Source of the DNA: Romanomermis culicivorax
Taxonomy: Eukaryota; Nematoda; Enoplea; Mermithida; Mermithidae
Direction: 5' to 3'
NCBI GenBank assembly: GCA_963922205.1
Contig: CAWUHX010000037.1
Location: 1,488,001-1,552,000, forward strand
Length of the DNA stretch: 64,000 nucleotides
The notes under the pieces were generated by a model. It saw nothing but the letters and a program-made list of their open reading frames with translations, was not told where the DNA came from and did not search any database. The position numbers and the translations under genes were made by a program. Position 1 is the stretch's first letter. Each line of letters opens with the position of its first letter. Positions 11,928 through 22,208 of the stretch are shown here, piece after piece.

Positions 11928-12218
11928 ATACCTCCGGAACTTTCTTTGTTGCGGGGGTCTCTGGATTTAGCCCTAGTAGGCAGTTTCGAGGAAGCTATTT
12001 TGTCATGGACAAAGCATCTACAGAACATTGGCACATTAGGACCTGACAAATACCTCAACATGGGAAATATAACACACATAGATACGTACCGTACAGTAGA
12101 TGATTTATTCATCAATTTAATCAAGCCACTGGTCCACTTGTACCAAACATGGACTTGCAGCTATAGTAACTGCTCAAACAAAGAAGTCGTAAATCCAATT
12201 GACATGCTGAACGAGTAA
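11928..12218 (+). pseudogene. middle part of a USP-like region in the MULE gene
   Basis: After a TTTTCAG acceptor the frame reads IPPELSLLRGSLDLALVG to LFINLIKPLVHLYQTW followed by CSYSNC, and ends in TAA. The position of a C-x3/4-C pair after a helical segment is compatible with the zinc-ribbon fingers of USP folds, but sequence similarity is weak. Treated as part of the same gene because it follows the PHD block across a short intron. Confidence 0.4.
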
Positions 12219-12365
12219 AAAAAAAGAAATGTGCCAAAAAACCGGTTTTCATTTTCTAGTTTACAGGAAGACAAACGACAAAATGGATAAATTTGTACGC
12301 CAAGAGTTACGTTGATGCCACGAACAATGTAAACAAAGATTGGGCGATCAAAGATGCAGCAGTAC

Positions 12366-12707
12366 ACAAACTATAGATCAAATTGAATTGGTGCAACAGA
12401 TTCCTCTCATGTTGCCACCAATTTTTTTGTACAATGCAAAATTCAAGGATAATATGTTTGATCTTCCCGTTACATGGACAGTACTAAATAAAAAGTTAGT
12501 GTTTCCTTCTTAAGCTAACTGTCTATAAATTAACTTTTCATTTACACATCTTTTTACAGATTCCGTCTAGGCTCCATAATCCTCTACAAACAGAGCCATT
12601 TTTCGTGCATTTTAATACGACCCAACATGGATACCTCATTGTATTATTTCTGTGATAGCACGAATTCGGAATTGCAAGAAGTCAACCCAGAAAATGTTGA
12701 CAATAAT
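12366..12707 (+). pseudogene. C-terminal USP-like blocks of the MULE gene (two exons)
   Basis: The first block reads QQIPLMLPPIFLYNAKF, close to the USP consensus LPP-L-(x)3-L-K-R-F, and ends phase 2 at a GTTAGT donor (12495). The second starts after TTTTTACAG (12560). It restores the frame and reads FRLGSIILYK, SHFSCILIRP and YYFCDSTNSELQEV, placing a His and an Asp as in the USP His box. It ends at GTAAGT (12708). Matching phases across this intron support real exons; an upstream stop shows decay. Confidence 0.5.
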
Positions 12708-12710
12708 GTA

Positions 12711-13094
12711 AGTGAATGTTTGTTACAATATGCCTTTTATTTTACCATGTAATTTTTTCATTAATACTCATACTTTTTATTGCTCAAAAATGTTTAGTTT
12801 AAATTTATCTGATAAAATTGTTATTTGTATTATTTTAATTTTTCTCACATTGTTGTCCATATTTGTTCATTTCAAATCCATTGTACATATCTAGTTACCC
12901 ATTGTTGTATATATTTGTTGTATATTGGATATATTTCTTGTTGTACATATTTGTTGTTGCATATTGTAAATATTTGTTATTGTACATATTCAATTTTATG
13001 TTTTTGTATGTTGTATGTATGTATGTTGCATTTTCATTGTTTATTTTGTTATTGTCTTATTTTGTTTTCATCCATATGTAAATAAAATGTTTAT
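12711..13094. other. T-rich low-complexity stretch
   Basis: Dominated by TTGTTGTATAT and TTGTACATAT-like words. No gene is evident; frames here translate to Phe/Ile/Tyr-rich nonsense. Confidence 0.5.
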
Positions 13095-13099
13095 TAGAT

Positions 13100-13285
13100 A
13101 TTGTTAAACATTTGAGCATAGATAAATACACATTACCAATAAACATGACACTGTTCAGATATATACACATACCAATAAACATTTGAGCATTACGATAAAT
13201 ACCAATATACATAACACCATTCAGATATATACACATACCAATAAACCTTTGAGCATTACAATAAATAACAATAAACATCCTTGGT
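13100..13285 (+). repeat. tandem repeat of about 70 bp, 2.5 copies
   Basis: The phrase CATTTGAGCATTA(C)GATAAATACC..., CATAACAC(C)ATTCAGATATA and CACATACCAATAAAC repeats about every 70 bases, just inside the right MULE terminus. Confidence 0.6.
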
Positions 13286-13316
13286 TTTCCATCCTTGAAA
13301 TTACTTCTTACGATAT

Positions 13317-13453
13317 CCGCATATCCGCACTACATATCCGGGGATTTGACATTGTGGGGATGGCCGATATTTCTCCACCATATGCTAGGATATCCACCAA
13401 TTAGACATGCATATCCCCCAAAAAGTTTGACGGCTACAACAAAATATTTGACA
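13317..13453 (-). repeat. right inverted terminus of the MULE-like element (inner part only)
   Basis: Its reverse complement matches 4515-4645, including GTCAAATATTTTGTT, AGCCGTCAA and CATATGG(C/T)GGAGAAATAT. The outer 280 bases found at the left terminus are absent; the retroelement LTR stub begins directly after. Confidence 0.65.
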
Positions 13454-13484
13454 CTATATATTTACAGTACTGTGTTACGTTACA
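13454..13484 (-). repeat. 3' LTR stub (31 bp)
   Basis: On the minus strand it starts TGTAACGTA and continues CAGTACTGTAAATATATAGT, matching the first bases of the full LTR at 20870 downwards. The remaining 835 bases are missing. Confidence 0.8.
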
Positions 13485-13497
13485 TTTCCCTCCTTCC
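13485..13497 (-). other. polypurine tract
   Basis: GGAAGGAGGGAAA on the minus strand lies immediately upstream of the LTR TG, as required for plus-strand priming in LTR retroelements. Confidence 0.8.
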
Positions 13498-13524
13498 GAA
13501 GTTGAACGTCCTCATTCAAGAGGT

Positions 13525-14900
13525 TCAAGGGAAAGAAGGGGTCAGGGCGGTTTCAATAGTTGCTTCTCCAGGATAGAAGGGGGTCGTCTCGTTTACATGT
13601 ACCATAAAAGTGATATTCTTACAGGGATGTTTCAGTGTAATGTTGGGGTACATGAAATTTGTGACTGTATAGGGCCCATTTTGGCGGGGTAGGAATTTGG
13701 GAGTCAGCCCTTGTTTACACGAATGATTTTTGTAGAGAATGAGATCACCCACCTTGTAATGGATGTTCTGAGCATGCTTGTTGTACTGAAGGGTATAGTG
13801 GCTTTGGGCTTTTTGCAAATTCTTCTGCAGGGTTGAGAGGGCTTCAGTAAAGTGAGATTTGACGCGAAGGGCATAATCATCAAGATCAACCATATAGGAT
13901 GTGGGGAAAGAATTTAGCGCTGCGTCAGATGGGAGATTAGCTTGTCTACCATGGAGCAACTCAAATGGGGGGTACGATTTGTTATCATTTTTGTGAATGT
14001 TAATCGAAAAAACAGTGAAGGGTAGATAAGTATCCCAATCAGTGTGATTTGAATTGATGTACATGCAGAAACAGGTGGGGAGGGTCTGGTTGTAACGCTC
14101 CACTTCACCATTGGCAATGGGGTGGTAGAGAGTGGTGTGAACTTTTTGAGTATTGCATAAACTAGTGATCCCAGAAAAAAGATCAGATACAAAATTGGAG
14201 CCACAATCACAATGGATGATTTTTGGGGAGCCATGAGGGCAAACAATTTTCTTTACGAATAGTTTGGCGATTGTGGCTGCAGTCATATCAGGGGTCGGAA
14301 ATGCCTCAACATATTTAGTGAAATAATCAATGAATACGACAATGAATCAGTTGCCCTCTTCAGTGAGATTTAATGGCCCCATGCAATCAATACCCACTCT
14401 GTCAAATGGGCCCATCCGCTGAATAGGGACAAGATTTGCATGTATTCTGTGCCGAACGGCTTTCTGGGTCTGGCATGGATGACAGGTTTTGCAATAACGT
14501 TTGATATCATGGCTCATTTGAGGCCAAAAATATTTTTGTTGGAGCAGGTGTAGGGTCTTGCCGGAAGCAAAATGACCTGTGAACTTGCTTTCATGATGCA
14601 ATACGATGAGATCATGTATTTGTGATTCTGGGATGTACAGTTTTGCCTGCTTGTTAATTATAGGAAAGAGAATGTTGTGGTGCACTGCGAATTTGATCAA
14701 TGTAAGGGGATGTTTGTTGTCGAGTTTAGCTAAAATATTTTTGACAGTTGGAACAGTGCGTTGGAGGTTGGCAAAATTTTTCTGCTGTTCCTCTTGCTCA
14801 GTTGCTTCAGCTTCAAGAACAGAGTTAATGGCTGATATCTCAGGACAGGTTATTAATTGCTGAATGTCAAAGGATTGCTTTGCTGTTTCTGAGGGGAGAT
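13525..14900 (-). pseudogene. retroelement integrase
   Basis: The N-terminal HHCC zinc domain reads as VLHHESKFTGHF, then CKTCHPC. The catalytic core has D in VGIDCMGP, D in IIHCDCGSNF (the usual DQG is CDCG here) and E in NGEVERYNQ. After the core come ELLHGRQANLP and a C-terminal QNGPYTVTNF-type chromatin/GPY-like module, which supports a gypsy integrase. One TGA at about 14349 splits the first catalytic Asp from the rest. Product would insert the cDNA copy; this copy is broken. Confidence 0.85.
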
Positions 14901-16341
14901 GAGAAATGGCATCTGCATTGCAGTTAGCAATGCCTTTCTTAGGTCGGATGTCTAGCTGAATACCAGAGAGGGATAGTCCCCAACGGGCAATGCGAGGAGA
15001 GGGGTTTTCTTTCTGGAAGACTGCCTGAACTGCAGTATGGTCAGTGTGAACAATAACATGCTGCTGGAAAAGATAGGGGCAGAAATACTTGATAAACTCA
15101 ACTACAGCAAGGGTTTCCAACTCAGTTATTGGGTAGTTGCATTCTGCGGGTTTCAATGTGTGGCTCCCAAAAGCAATGAGGTGATCATGACCTTTACTGT
15201 CTAATTGGCTTAGAATGGCACCAATTCCAAGTTTTGAGGCATCAGTTTGCAAAATAAACGGTTTTGTGAAATCGGGATGTTGCAGTATTGGGGCATGAAT
15301 AAGCAACTCTACAAGTTTAGTGAATGCCTTCTGCTGTTCAGGCCCCCATGAAAATTCTGAATTCTTTTTGAGTAACGCTGTGAGTGGGCTGGAAATTTGG
15401 GAGCAGTTTGGGATGAATCTGCAGTAATAGGAGGGTAGACCAAGGAATGACTTGACTGCTTTGGAGCTTTTGGGCATTGGGATGTCATAAATGGACTGTA
15501 CCTTATTGGGGTCTGGTGAAATGCCTTGCTGCGAAATGACCTGGCCTAGGTATTGAACTTGGGGCTTGGAAAATTTGCATTTTTGTATGTTGAGTCTGAG
15601 GCCTGCTTTAGAGAAACGAGTGAGAATGTTGTCTAAACGTTCTAGCATTTGGGCATGGGATTCTGCAAAGACTAAAACATCATCGAGATAGACAAGGCAT
15701 GTGTTCCATTGCAATCCCAAGAGGATAACATCATCTTTGGAATGTGGCTGAGGCATTGGTGAGGCCAAAGGGGAGATAGTTAAACTGATACTGCCCGGCT
15801 GAGCAATTAAAGGCTGTTTTTTCTCTATCCATCTCTGCAATTGGAATTGAATAGTAGGCATTTGATTGGTCGAGGGATGTAAAAAATTTCATTCCACGCA
15901 GGTTGTCTAAAATTTCGTCTATGCAGGGCAATGGATAGGTATCTTTTTTGTTACTTTATTTAGGCCTCTAACGTCTATACATAAACGATGGCCACTATCT
16001 TTTTTGGGGACTAAAACTGTGTTTGTGCACCATGGAGAATTGCTGTGGCATATGACACCTGCTGCTGGGAGTTGTTCAACCTCTGCTTGTATGATTTGCT
16101 TTTCTTTCAGTCAAGTGCGGAAAAGGTGTCTACGTATGGGTTTGGATCTATTTGTGTCAATAGTATGTGAAACAAGGGTGGTTCTACCTATGTCCATTTT
16201 GACTTTAGCATATAACACAGGATACTTGGATAGGGCACGTAGGGGTTGGGTTTTCTCTGCTTCTGTGAGGTCACTTGAGGTTAAGTTAAAGTTTTGTTTT
16301 AACCATGTAAATGTATCAAAATGGTTTGGCTGGTTTTGCAT
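14900..16341 (-). pseudogene. retroelement reverse transcriptase and RNase H
   Basis: Upstream RT motif SHTIDTNRSKPIRR, then FFTSLDQSNAYY, LPFGLTNASATF and the catalytic LVYLDDVLVF follow in order. QYLGQVISQQGI leads to the connection and RNase H (LQTDASKLGIGAIL, TELETLAVV, VHTDHTAV, NADAISHLP). The frame changes between the NASATF motif and the YLDD box near 15735, and a stop interrupts the region around 16110. All catalytic residues are present in their separate pieces. Confidence 0.85.
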
Positions 16342-17160
16342 CGAAGGTTTGGTGGGAGAGTTTTGTTTTGGGATATAGCATGAGACTGTGCCGATGCATG
16401 TGCCAGGGTAAAGAGTTTGGATAGTGTCGTGTGTTCAGGACAGAGATGCGTATGCGACTGTTTTGGTTTTCAGAAACACAAGCTGCGAAATGGACTTTGG
16501 CATTGGGTTTGGGTTTTGGGGTAAATTCGAGCTGTTTAATTTGTAGGTATGATTTGGGCAAGGGGACAGTGGATTCAGTGACTGTACGGGGTGGTAATTC
16601 TGGTTTCTCGTCCAAGTAGGTTCCACCATGGGTCGAAAGGGGGCTATATTCCAGGCTGTCACAAGGTAGGATGACATTGCCAAATTTGACCTGGGACTTC
16701 TGATTATTGATGGTGTATTCTGAAAATCGAGTGAGAAAGTTTTTTCCTAGGAGGACATCTGCTGTGCAGTCTTTTTGGACGTGGACCATGATTGTTTCCT
16801 GGATAGTTTGGGCTGTTATTGTAACAAAAGTTGTTCCTACAAAGTGGATTGGGAGGTTGTTTGCTGCTTTCGCTTGAACTAGCGGGGGTTTCATGTCTAG
16901 CTGCAGGATTTCTGCAATTCGTGAATCAATGAGTGAATACACGGCACCAGTGTCAATGATGCTTTTTGTAAATAGCTTTCCATTTAGTGGCATCGGAATG
17001 TGAGGGGTATGTTTCTCAGGCACATTTTGGGGTGACTTATCTGACCTAGACTGGTGGATTTGATTTATGAGTTTGATTGCAGGAGTTCTGGGGGTATCAA
17101 TATCGACGAGGATGTATTTCTGCTGAGTTTGGGCCCCGCAATGATTAGCTAATTCTAAGA
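16316..17160 (-). pseudogene. retroelement aspartic protease and pol N-terminus
   Basis: The protease signature reads SIIDTGAVYSLID with the catalytic Asp in DTG, and a later hydrophobic pair ADVLLGKNFL supplies the flap/C-terminal motif. The frame is open upstream through ALLELANHCGAQTQQKY and overlaps the last codons of the envelope-like ORF in another frame. A run of eight C bases (minus strand, about 17179-17186) lies just before this overlap. No ATG is obvious at the pol start, so expression may need frameshifting or splicing. Confidence 0.75.
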
Positions 17161-18330
17161 GAGCATGGCTGAATGAGGGGGGGGTGGTCTTATGTAAATT
17201 TCTGTTGTGTGATGGTATTTCGTATGCATGTTCAGTAGTAACATGATGCTTTGGGATGGGAAATATTTTCGAAGAATGAGGAAGGAGTAACGGATGCCTG
17301 CAATGACTACAGTGATAAGGGCTAGATTGATAATGATTTGCAGGGGTCCCTTGAGTAAATTATTTAATCTGTCTGTGAGGCTTTGGGTAGTGCCGGTTAT
17401 TACATGTTCTATGCCTTGACCTGCGCTGGAGAGGGTATTGCCGATTGCTTGGCCACTGCCCGAGATCATATTGTAAACTGTATCTGAGTTAAAGGACATT
17501 TGGGCAGTGTAATTGATGAGTTTTTTAATGACATTTTCAAGGGTATGAGTTTTGTAAATGTATTGCTTTAAGAAAAGTAAATTTGTTGATATTGTTGCAA
17601 GTTGATCATGAAAAATTGTGGCCGTTTTGAAATGGAAAAGGGAGAAGTTTTGGTTCCATACGATTTCTAAGGGCAGATCAGTGACATGTGGGGATCCTGT
17701 TTCGCTGACCCATGTATCATTCTGTTTGTAAAGGGCTACATGCATGCGATGGCAGTCGACAGTTTGTGGAAAAGGGATCAAATCATTTCCTCCTGGGTTT
17801 GAAAACATGATGTCGGTTGTTATGCGAGGTTCGGTGGAGGGAATATAGATTTTTCCGAATGTCTGTACTGGTTTGTCTACTGTGGAAGGGGGCATGCATG
17901 ATACAGTTTTTGGTATGCTGACCGAGTGACCGCTCAATGAAGTTCCACAGAGCTGAAATTGGGCGCTACATGATGTAGAGATTATTATACAGAGAAAAAT
18001 ACAACACAAAGGCCAATACAATTTTTTATTGGAGGCCGCGCATTGTATTTTTCTGCTCTGGCTGGTTTGGTGTGCCAGTTGTGGGGGTTTTGTGGTTCTG
18101 TGCTGAGGGGGTGGCCAGTTTGTAATCTGAACAGTCTGTGAAACTTTAGAAGTTGAGTTATGGGATGGGGTTTGGGTTTGCTTACTCGTGGGGGTCCGCA
18201 GTAATGTTTGTCTGGGGCGAAATCTGTAGGGTTCGGGGGTGAGGCCGTGTATGAGGGACAAGAGGTTTCGGCCGGTTTTGGTGGGTGTCTCTGGGGCGGT
18301 GGGCAAAGTAACGGTCAGTTTTCAGGGGAT
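17155..18330 (-). CDS. envelope-like glycoprotein located between gag and pol
   Basis: The frame opens after a TGA at about 18327-18329 and ends with TAG at 17155. It has no early ATG, which suggests a spliced mRNA that borrows an upstream start. Layout of about 390 residues: Pro/Thr/Ser-rich lead, hydrophobic segment LYWPLCCIFLCIII followed by a Cys-containing ectodomain start (QFQLCGTS), several Asn-x-Ser/Thr sites (NDTW, NFSL, NYTA), a Gly-rich segment (SGSGQAIGNTL), then a transmembrane helix IIINLALITVVIAGI with basic residues after it. These are the features of a viral fusion/attachment glycoprotein. I cannot assign the virus family it came from. It is intact over its length, unlike gag and pol. 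Confidence 0.6.
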
Positions 18331-19810
18331 TTTTCAATTTGCGGGGATGGTGGGCCGGGATTTTGGAGTTTTTTCGGCCTCGGGGGTGGTGACATTGCGC
18401 ACCAATCCGGAATGTCCAAGTCGAGGACATATTCCTCCTGACTACGGCGATGGGTGGTCCGCATTATAGTCCCTAAAGTATGCTGAGGGCCATTAGTTAT
18501 GGCGGGTAATGTTGAGTGAAATGTGGGGTCATTGATGTCCATTAGGGGTTGGGGTTGCCTATACTCAATGCAATTTTGGATATTCCGACTTTGTTGGTTG
18601 GGGCAATACCTGCTTGTATGACCTCTCTGCTTGCATAGAAAACATTGAAAATTGGAATAAGGTTTTGAAAGGCAGTTATCAGATCTATGTCCTGTTTGGG
18701 AGCAGTGGATGCATCGGCTTTTACAATCCCATGTAACATGATTAGTACAAAAACAAATTTCATATGATTTTCAGATCCCTAACCAATTACAATTGCGAGC
18801 TACATATCGGGGTTGTCCACACTGAAAGCATGTGGGTTGCCTAAGAGAACTGTTGTTCCTGTGTTATTTCTGCTACAAGTATTGTTGTTCCTGAAACTGT
18901 TATAGTTACTCTGTTGTGGGGATTGGGATTTTCGTTTGATTTGCAACTGTAAATCTTTTACTTGTTGTTCTAATTGATGCAAAAGGTCTTGTTCATCAGT
19001 ATTGTTGGTTAGTGAAAAGATGGGTTTGGGTTTTGGGGATATAAACGGAAGGGTGTTGGATTTTAGTTCATTTCTATGGATTTGCTGTTCAATGTAAGCT
19101 GCTTCATCAGACATTTCTTTTATTGTTGTGAACCTTCTATACTTGATTGCTTCCCTGATTTCGTTTTGCATGCCTTTAACAAAAAGGGGTTTCATGATCA
19201 TTTCTTGTGCGTCCATGTTAAAATTGGGGTAGGCGAGGGTTGCTAAATGTTCTAGATCAAACAAGAATTCGGTGACTGTTTCTGATTGTTTCTGTTTTCT
19301 CTCTCACAAAAATTGTTGATGTAGCTCATTATCTCGATTATTTAGGAAAAAAGCCTACAATGCAATTTTATACTGCTCGTTTGTGTTGGGAGGGTTTCCG
19401 GAATTGGCTAGACTTTTGAATTTTGCTAACGCAGCTCCTCCCAAATGAATTTCTAAGCATGCTAACTTTAACTGTACGTCTGTATCTTTCATGCCTTGGA
19501 GTGCCATGAATTGTTCTAAATGTTTATTCCATTCACCAAAATGTTGGGTCCCGCCACCTGTGAATACTGTAGGTTTTGTGTAGAAATTATTTCCCATGTT
19601 ATTACGAATGTTTGCTGTTCTTAGATCATCAATTAGGGTAGGGTTTACTGTATTTTGGTTCAATTGTGTGCACAGAGTATGAAAATGCTCGGAAAATAAA
19701 TTATTTATCTGTTCTCTGATGACGATTTCTCCTAAATGATTTTGCGTTTGGTGGGTCATTCTTGGTTTTTTGCTGGGATTTCTGCTTGAATGCTTCAATT
19801 TTTGCTTCAT
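18315..19810 (-). pseudogene. retroelement gag (capsid and nucleocapsid)
   Basis: The ATG at 19810 follows a 176-base leader after the PBS. The capsid-like part includes TKPTVFTGGG, LEQFMALQGMKD and KPLFVKGMQNEIREAIKYRR, typical of gypsy Gag. The C-terminal part carries zinc knuckles CIHCSQTGHRSDNC and CFLCKQRGHTSRYC, plus an altered one, CFQCGQPRYVARNC, where the expected His is Tyr. The frame changes between 19355 and 19264 and again near 18850. It ends in a Pro-rich tail overlapping the start of the envelope-like frame. Confidence 0.75.
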
Positions 19811-19986
19811 GCTGTATTCATAAAAATGTATCGCTTAATGTTTCATTGGAGGGGATTTCCAGTTTGCTTTTTACGAATGTCTGTCCTACTGTAGGAAACG
19901 ATTACTACTGTATGTAATTAATGCTTTGGGATGCCTGGATAAAGGATGTACCTAGTGGGGCAGGGAGTTCCACTGGTTAATGATGT

Positions 19987-19999
19987 GGAACGGTCACCA
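19987..19999 (-). other. primer binding site
   Basis: TGGTGACCGTTCC on the minus strand begins five bases after the LTR ends in TTACA. A TGG start complementary to a tRNA 3' CCA fits a PBS; I do not assign the tRNA. Confidence 0.65.
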
Positions 20000-20004
20000 A
20001 AATA

Positions 20005-20870
20005 TGTAATGACCAGTTCTTAATGATACTTCACTTGATCCAAGAACGGCGATGGAGGACAAACAGGGTAATTAAGGGGCACGACAACAATAATAATAAT
20101 AGTATGAAATCAACGATCGCATTGGCTGTCGACATGAAACACAAAACAAATGCTTGCAAATAACTCGTGTCTCGCTTTGAATTCTCGCTTTCTCACAAAA
20201 AGATTCTTGCAAATAAAATTAAAACTGGAAATTCTGACTAAATCTTGCTTTGCTTTTCTTGAAATGCGGCTTCTGTGGCCACTCCCTGGGCGTCACGGGA
20301 GGTTTTGCTTCCGTCCATTTTCTTCCGCCAATCGCTGCTTCTTGCTTTGTCTTCTCGCTAATTTGGTCACCCCTTCCAATGCTTTCCTAGTACTGTATGC
20401 TTTTCGTGTTCTCCCTATGCTTGCTTCCTACGGTGGGCTTAGCCACACCTCTGTGCTTCTGTGCATGCTCCCATATCTATTTCTTATGTATACATATGTT
20501 TTGTGGGACCATCGCTACCATTCCACTTGAGACTACTGTCTGGTGGGGTTTTTACTTTTTACTGTGTGCAGGTGTTGTTCACGATTTTTATGGGGATTAC
20601 AGTAGCCGTGGAATGTGTACTTTAATGTAGATTCTAGGGGACCAGCTGCTGATGTGCAAATTAATTGGGGCGTCTTAATTGGGTCAATGGCGGCTACTGG
20701 GGTGTGGAAGGATCAAAATAAAGTACTTCACATAATTTTACAGGAATGTTTGGGTGTAAATCCCAGACACCCTTGAGACGATAAATTGAGAAATGAAATA
20801 ATATTTAATAAATGAATATCACATAGTGTATACTATATATTTACAGTACTGCATTAGCATGTACGTTACA
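20005..20870 (-). repeat. 5' LTR, 866 bp
   Basis: On the minus strand it begins TGTAACGTAC and ends GTCATTACA, giving the TG..CA ends with a short inverted repeat (TGTAA/TTACA). Its first bases match the 3' stub at 13484. The PBS follows after five bases. Confidence 0.8.
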
Positions 20871-21803
20871 GGGCTTCCATCACGGAGATCTGTTGAAGTA
20901 TAAATGCACCTTATTCGATGATTATATAGTTTGGATAATAAATGCGTCACTGTATGGGTAGACAAAGGCCAACTGGAAAATGGAATGATTTCTGAACAAT
21001 TTCCATTGGACTAAGCCTTCTTCAGAGCTGTGCAGCTTCAAAAACGGTTCAAGAATTTCGATGAAAATTTAGCCAATACAGTAAAAATACATGAGCTATA
21101 AAATAAGGAAATAAAATTGTGCGGCATCCAATGGGAAGGTGCTCGGGAGTGCACATAAGCAAAACTTTTTCATTTTTGACTTTTCAAACTGTCTAACAAG
21201 GTGTAGTATGCAATTATGTACTGTAAATATGAGAGCACAAGAGAGCTCATTCTCCCCTCTGTAAAATGAATATTCATTCATCGAATAAGATCAATTCGAT
21301 CCTGAAATATCGTTTGGCTAGCAAGAGCACTGGAAAACGCCAAAACTCGATAAATTTTCAAACTTTGGCATACTGTCACAGTGCGAATTTTCGTTTTCAA
21401 GCAAAACCAATGATACCATGAAACTCAGCACACAAAACTACCTATATATCTCATTTTGAGATTTGATTACTTTTCAACTTATCAGGGGGAGGTAGAACAT
21501 CTCAGAAACCGTGTCTTAAATCTTGAAAATGGTGGAAACAGCGACGTAACGTACACAATTGTATGCGGATATGGAAAAGTTATATGCTATACCCAGACCG
21601 AGAAAGGATTCTCCCTCTTTCTGAGATTTCCTGGATTGAAGGTTGCCTGAACCCACAGGAATAAAAATACTGAAATGTGCTTTCTGTTTCGATCATGAAG
21701 TTTGAGTACGCCAAATGACATTGTATATGTAGGTCTACATTGTGATTCGACGAAACTTTTGAACACGGACGCATTTTGGCACTCTTTATCAATTAGATTC
21801 CAA
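20871..21803. other. intergenic stretch, probable 3' flank of the USP gene
   Basis: No convincing gene. Downstream sequence of the minus-strand USP gene; I did not find a clear AATAAA on the minus strand here. Confidence 0.4.
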
Positions 21804-22208
21804 TCAAAAAATGCGCTCATAGAACATCAAATAAGCTTCGCACGACATGACTTTTTCTTCGGTGACGGCGTTTACGTAACTATCACTAATATAATACCAC
21901 TGACCGATGCTTTCGTCGTTTTCTCCATTTTCATCAGCGCCGTTGCATGAATCATTTTCGACAGAATTTTTCGAATCATTTACTACAGCAGTGTTCATCC
22001 TATCTAATAAATCTGTCGGCACATCTTCGTAGTCGCTCTTGTTTTTCAGTTTAGATATTTTATTCTGCAGAAATTCTAAAAACGATCGCGACTTAGAGTT
22101 CCGAAGTTTGACGTATGCTACGTAATGACCCCCCGACAAGCGACCGCTGTGGGATACGATGCCGTAAAGGGAATAGAGAATTTTATTTTCGGACGGATCA
22201 GGTTTTCT
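21804..22208 (-). CDS. USP16/45-like gene, last coding exon
   Basis: Starts after TTTCTTTTCAG, reads ENKILYSLYGIVSHSG, the His box SGGHYVAYVK, an acidic Asn-rich insert, then WYYISDSYVNAV and ends AYLMFYERIF stop. The intron before it is about 6.7 kb and full of transposons. Confidence 0.9.
   Translation of the reverse strand, partial: RKPDPSENKILYSLYGIVSHSGRLSGGHYVAYVKLRNSKSRSFLEFLQNKISKLKNKSDYEDVPTDLLDRMNTAVVNDSKNSVENDSCNGADENGENDESIGQWYYISDSYVNAVTEEKVMSCEAYLMFYERIF

Larger units (their letters stand above)
4236..13453 (+). mobile_element. large MULE-like DNA transposon (about 9.2 kb), degraded, truncated at its right end
   Basis: The segment is bounded by inverted copies of one sequence: 4515-4645 reappears as its reverse complement at 13317-13453. 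Between the termini lie a tandem array of tRNA-like units, a multi-exon gene with a MULE-type transposase core plus SWIM finger, and a hairpin satellite. Long inverted termini with internal tandem repeats fit Mutator-like elements. The right terminus lacks the portion matching 4236-4514 because the adjoining retroelement begins there. Element limits are inferred; target duplications cannot be checked since the right end is missing. Confidence 0.6.
13454..20870 (-). mobile_element. Ty3/gypsy LTR retroelement with envelope-like gene, 3' LTR truncated
   Basis: Read on the minus strand the order is 5' LTR, PBS, gag, envelope-like ORF, protease, RT, RNase H, integrase, polypurine tract and a 3' LTR stub. 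Integrase after RNase H and the RT motifs place pol in the Ty3/gypsy group. Stops and frame changes in gag, RT and integrase make this copy inactive. The 3' LTR retains only its first 31 bases and joins the MULE terminus, so target duplications cannot be seen. Confidence 0.85.

Noticed and set aside
16004..16378. Plus-strand frame opposite pol
   Set aside because: Shadow of the minus-strand protease/RT coding region.
20150..20630. Open frames within the LTR
   Set aside because: They lie in the LTR in the opposite sense to the element and show no protein family features.
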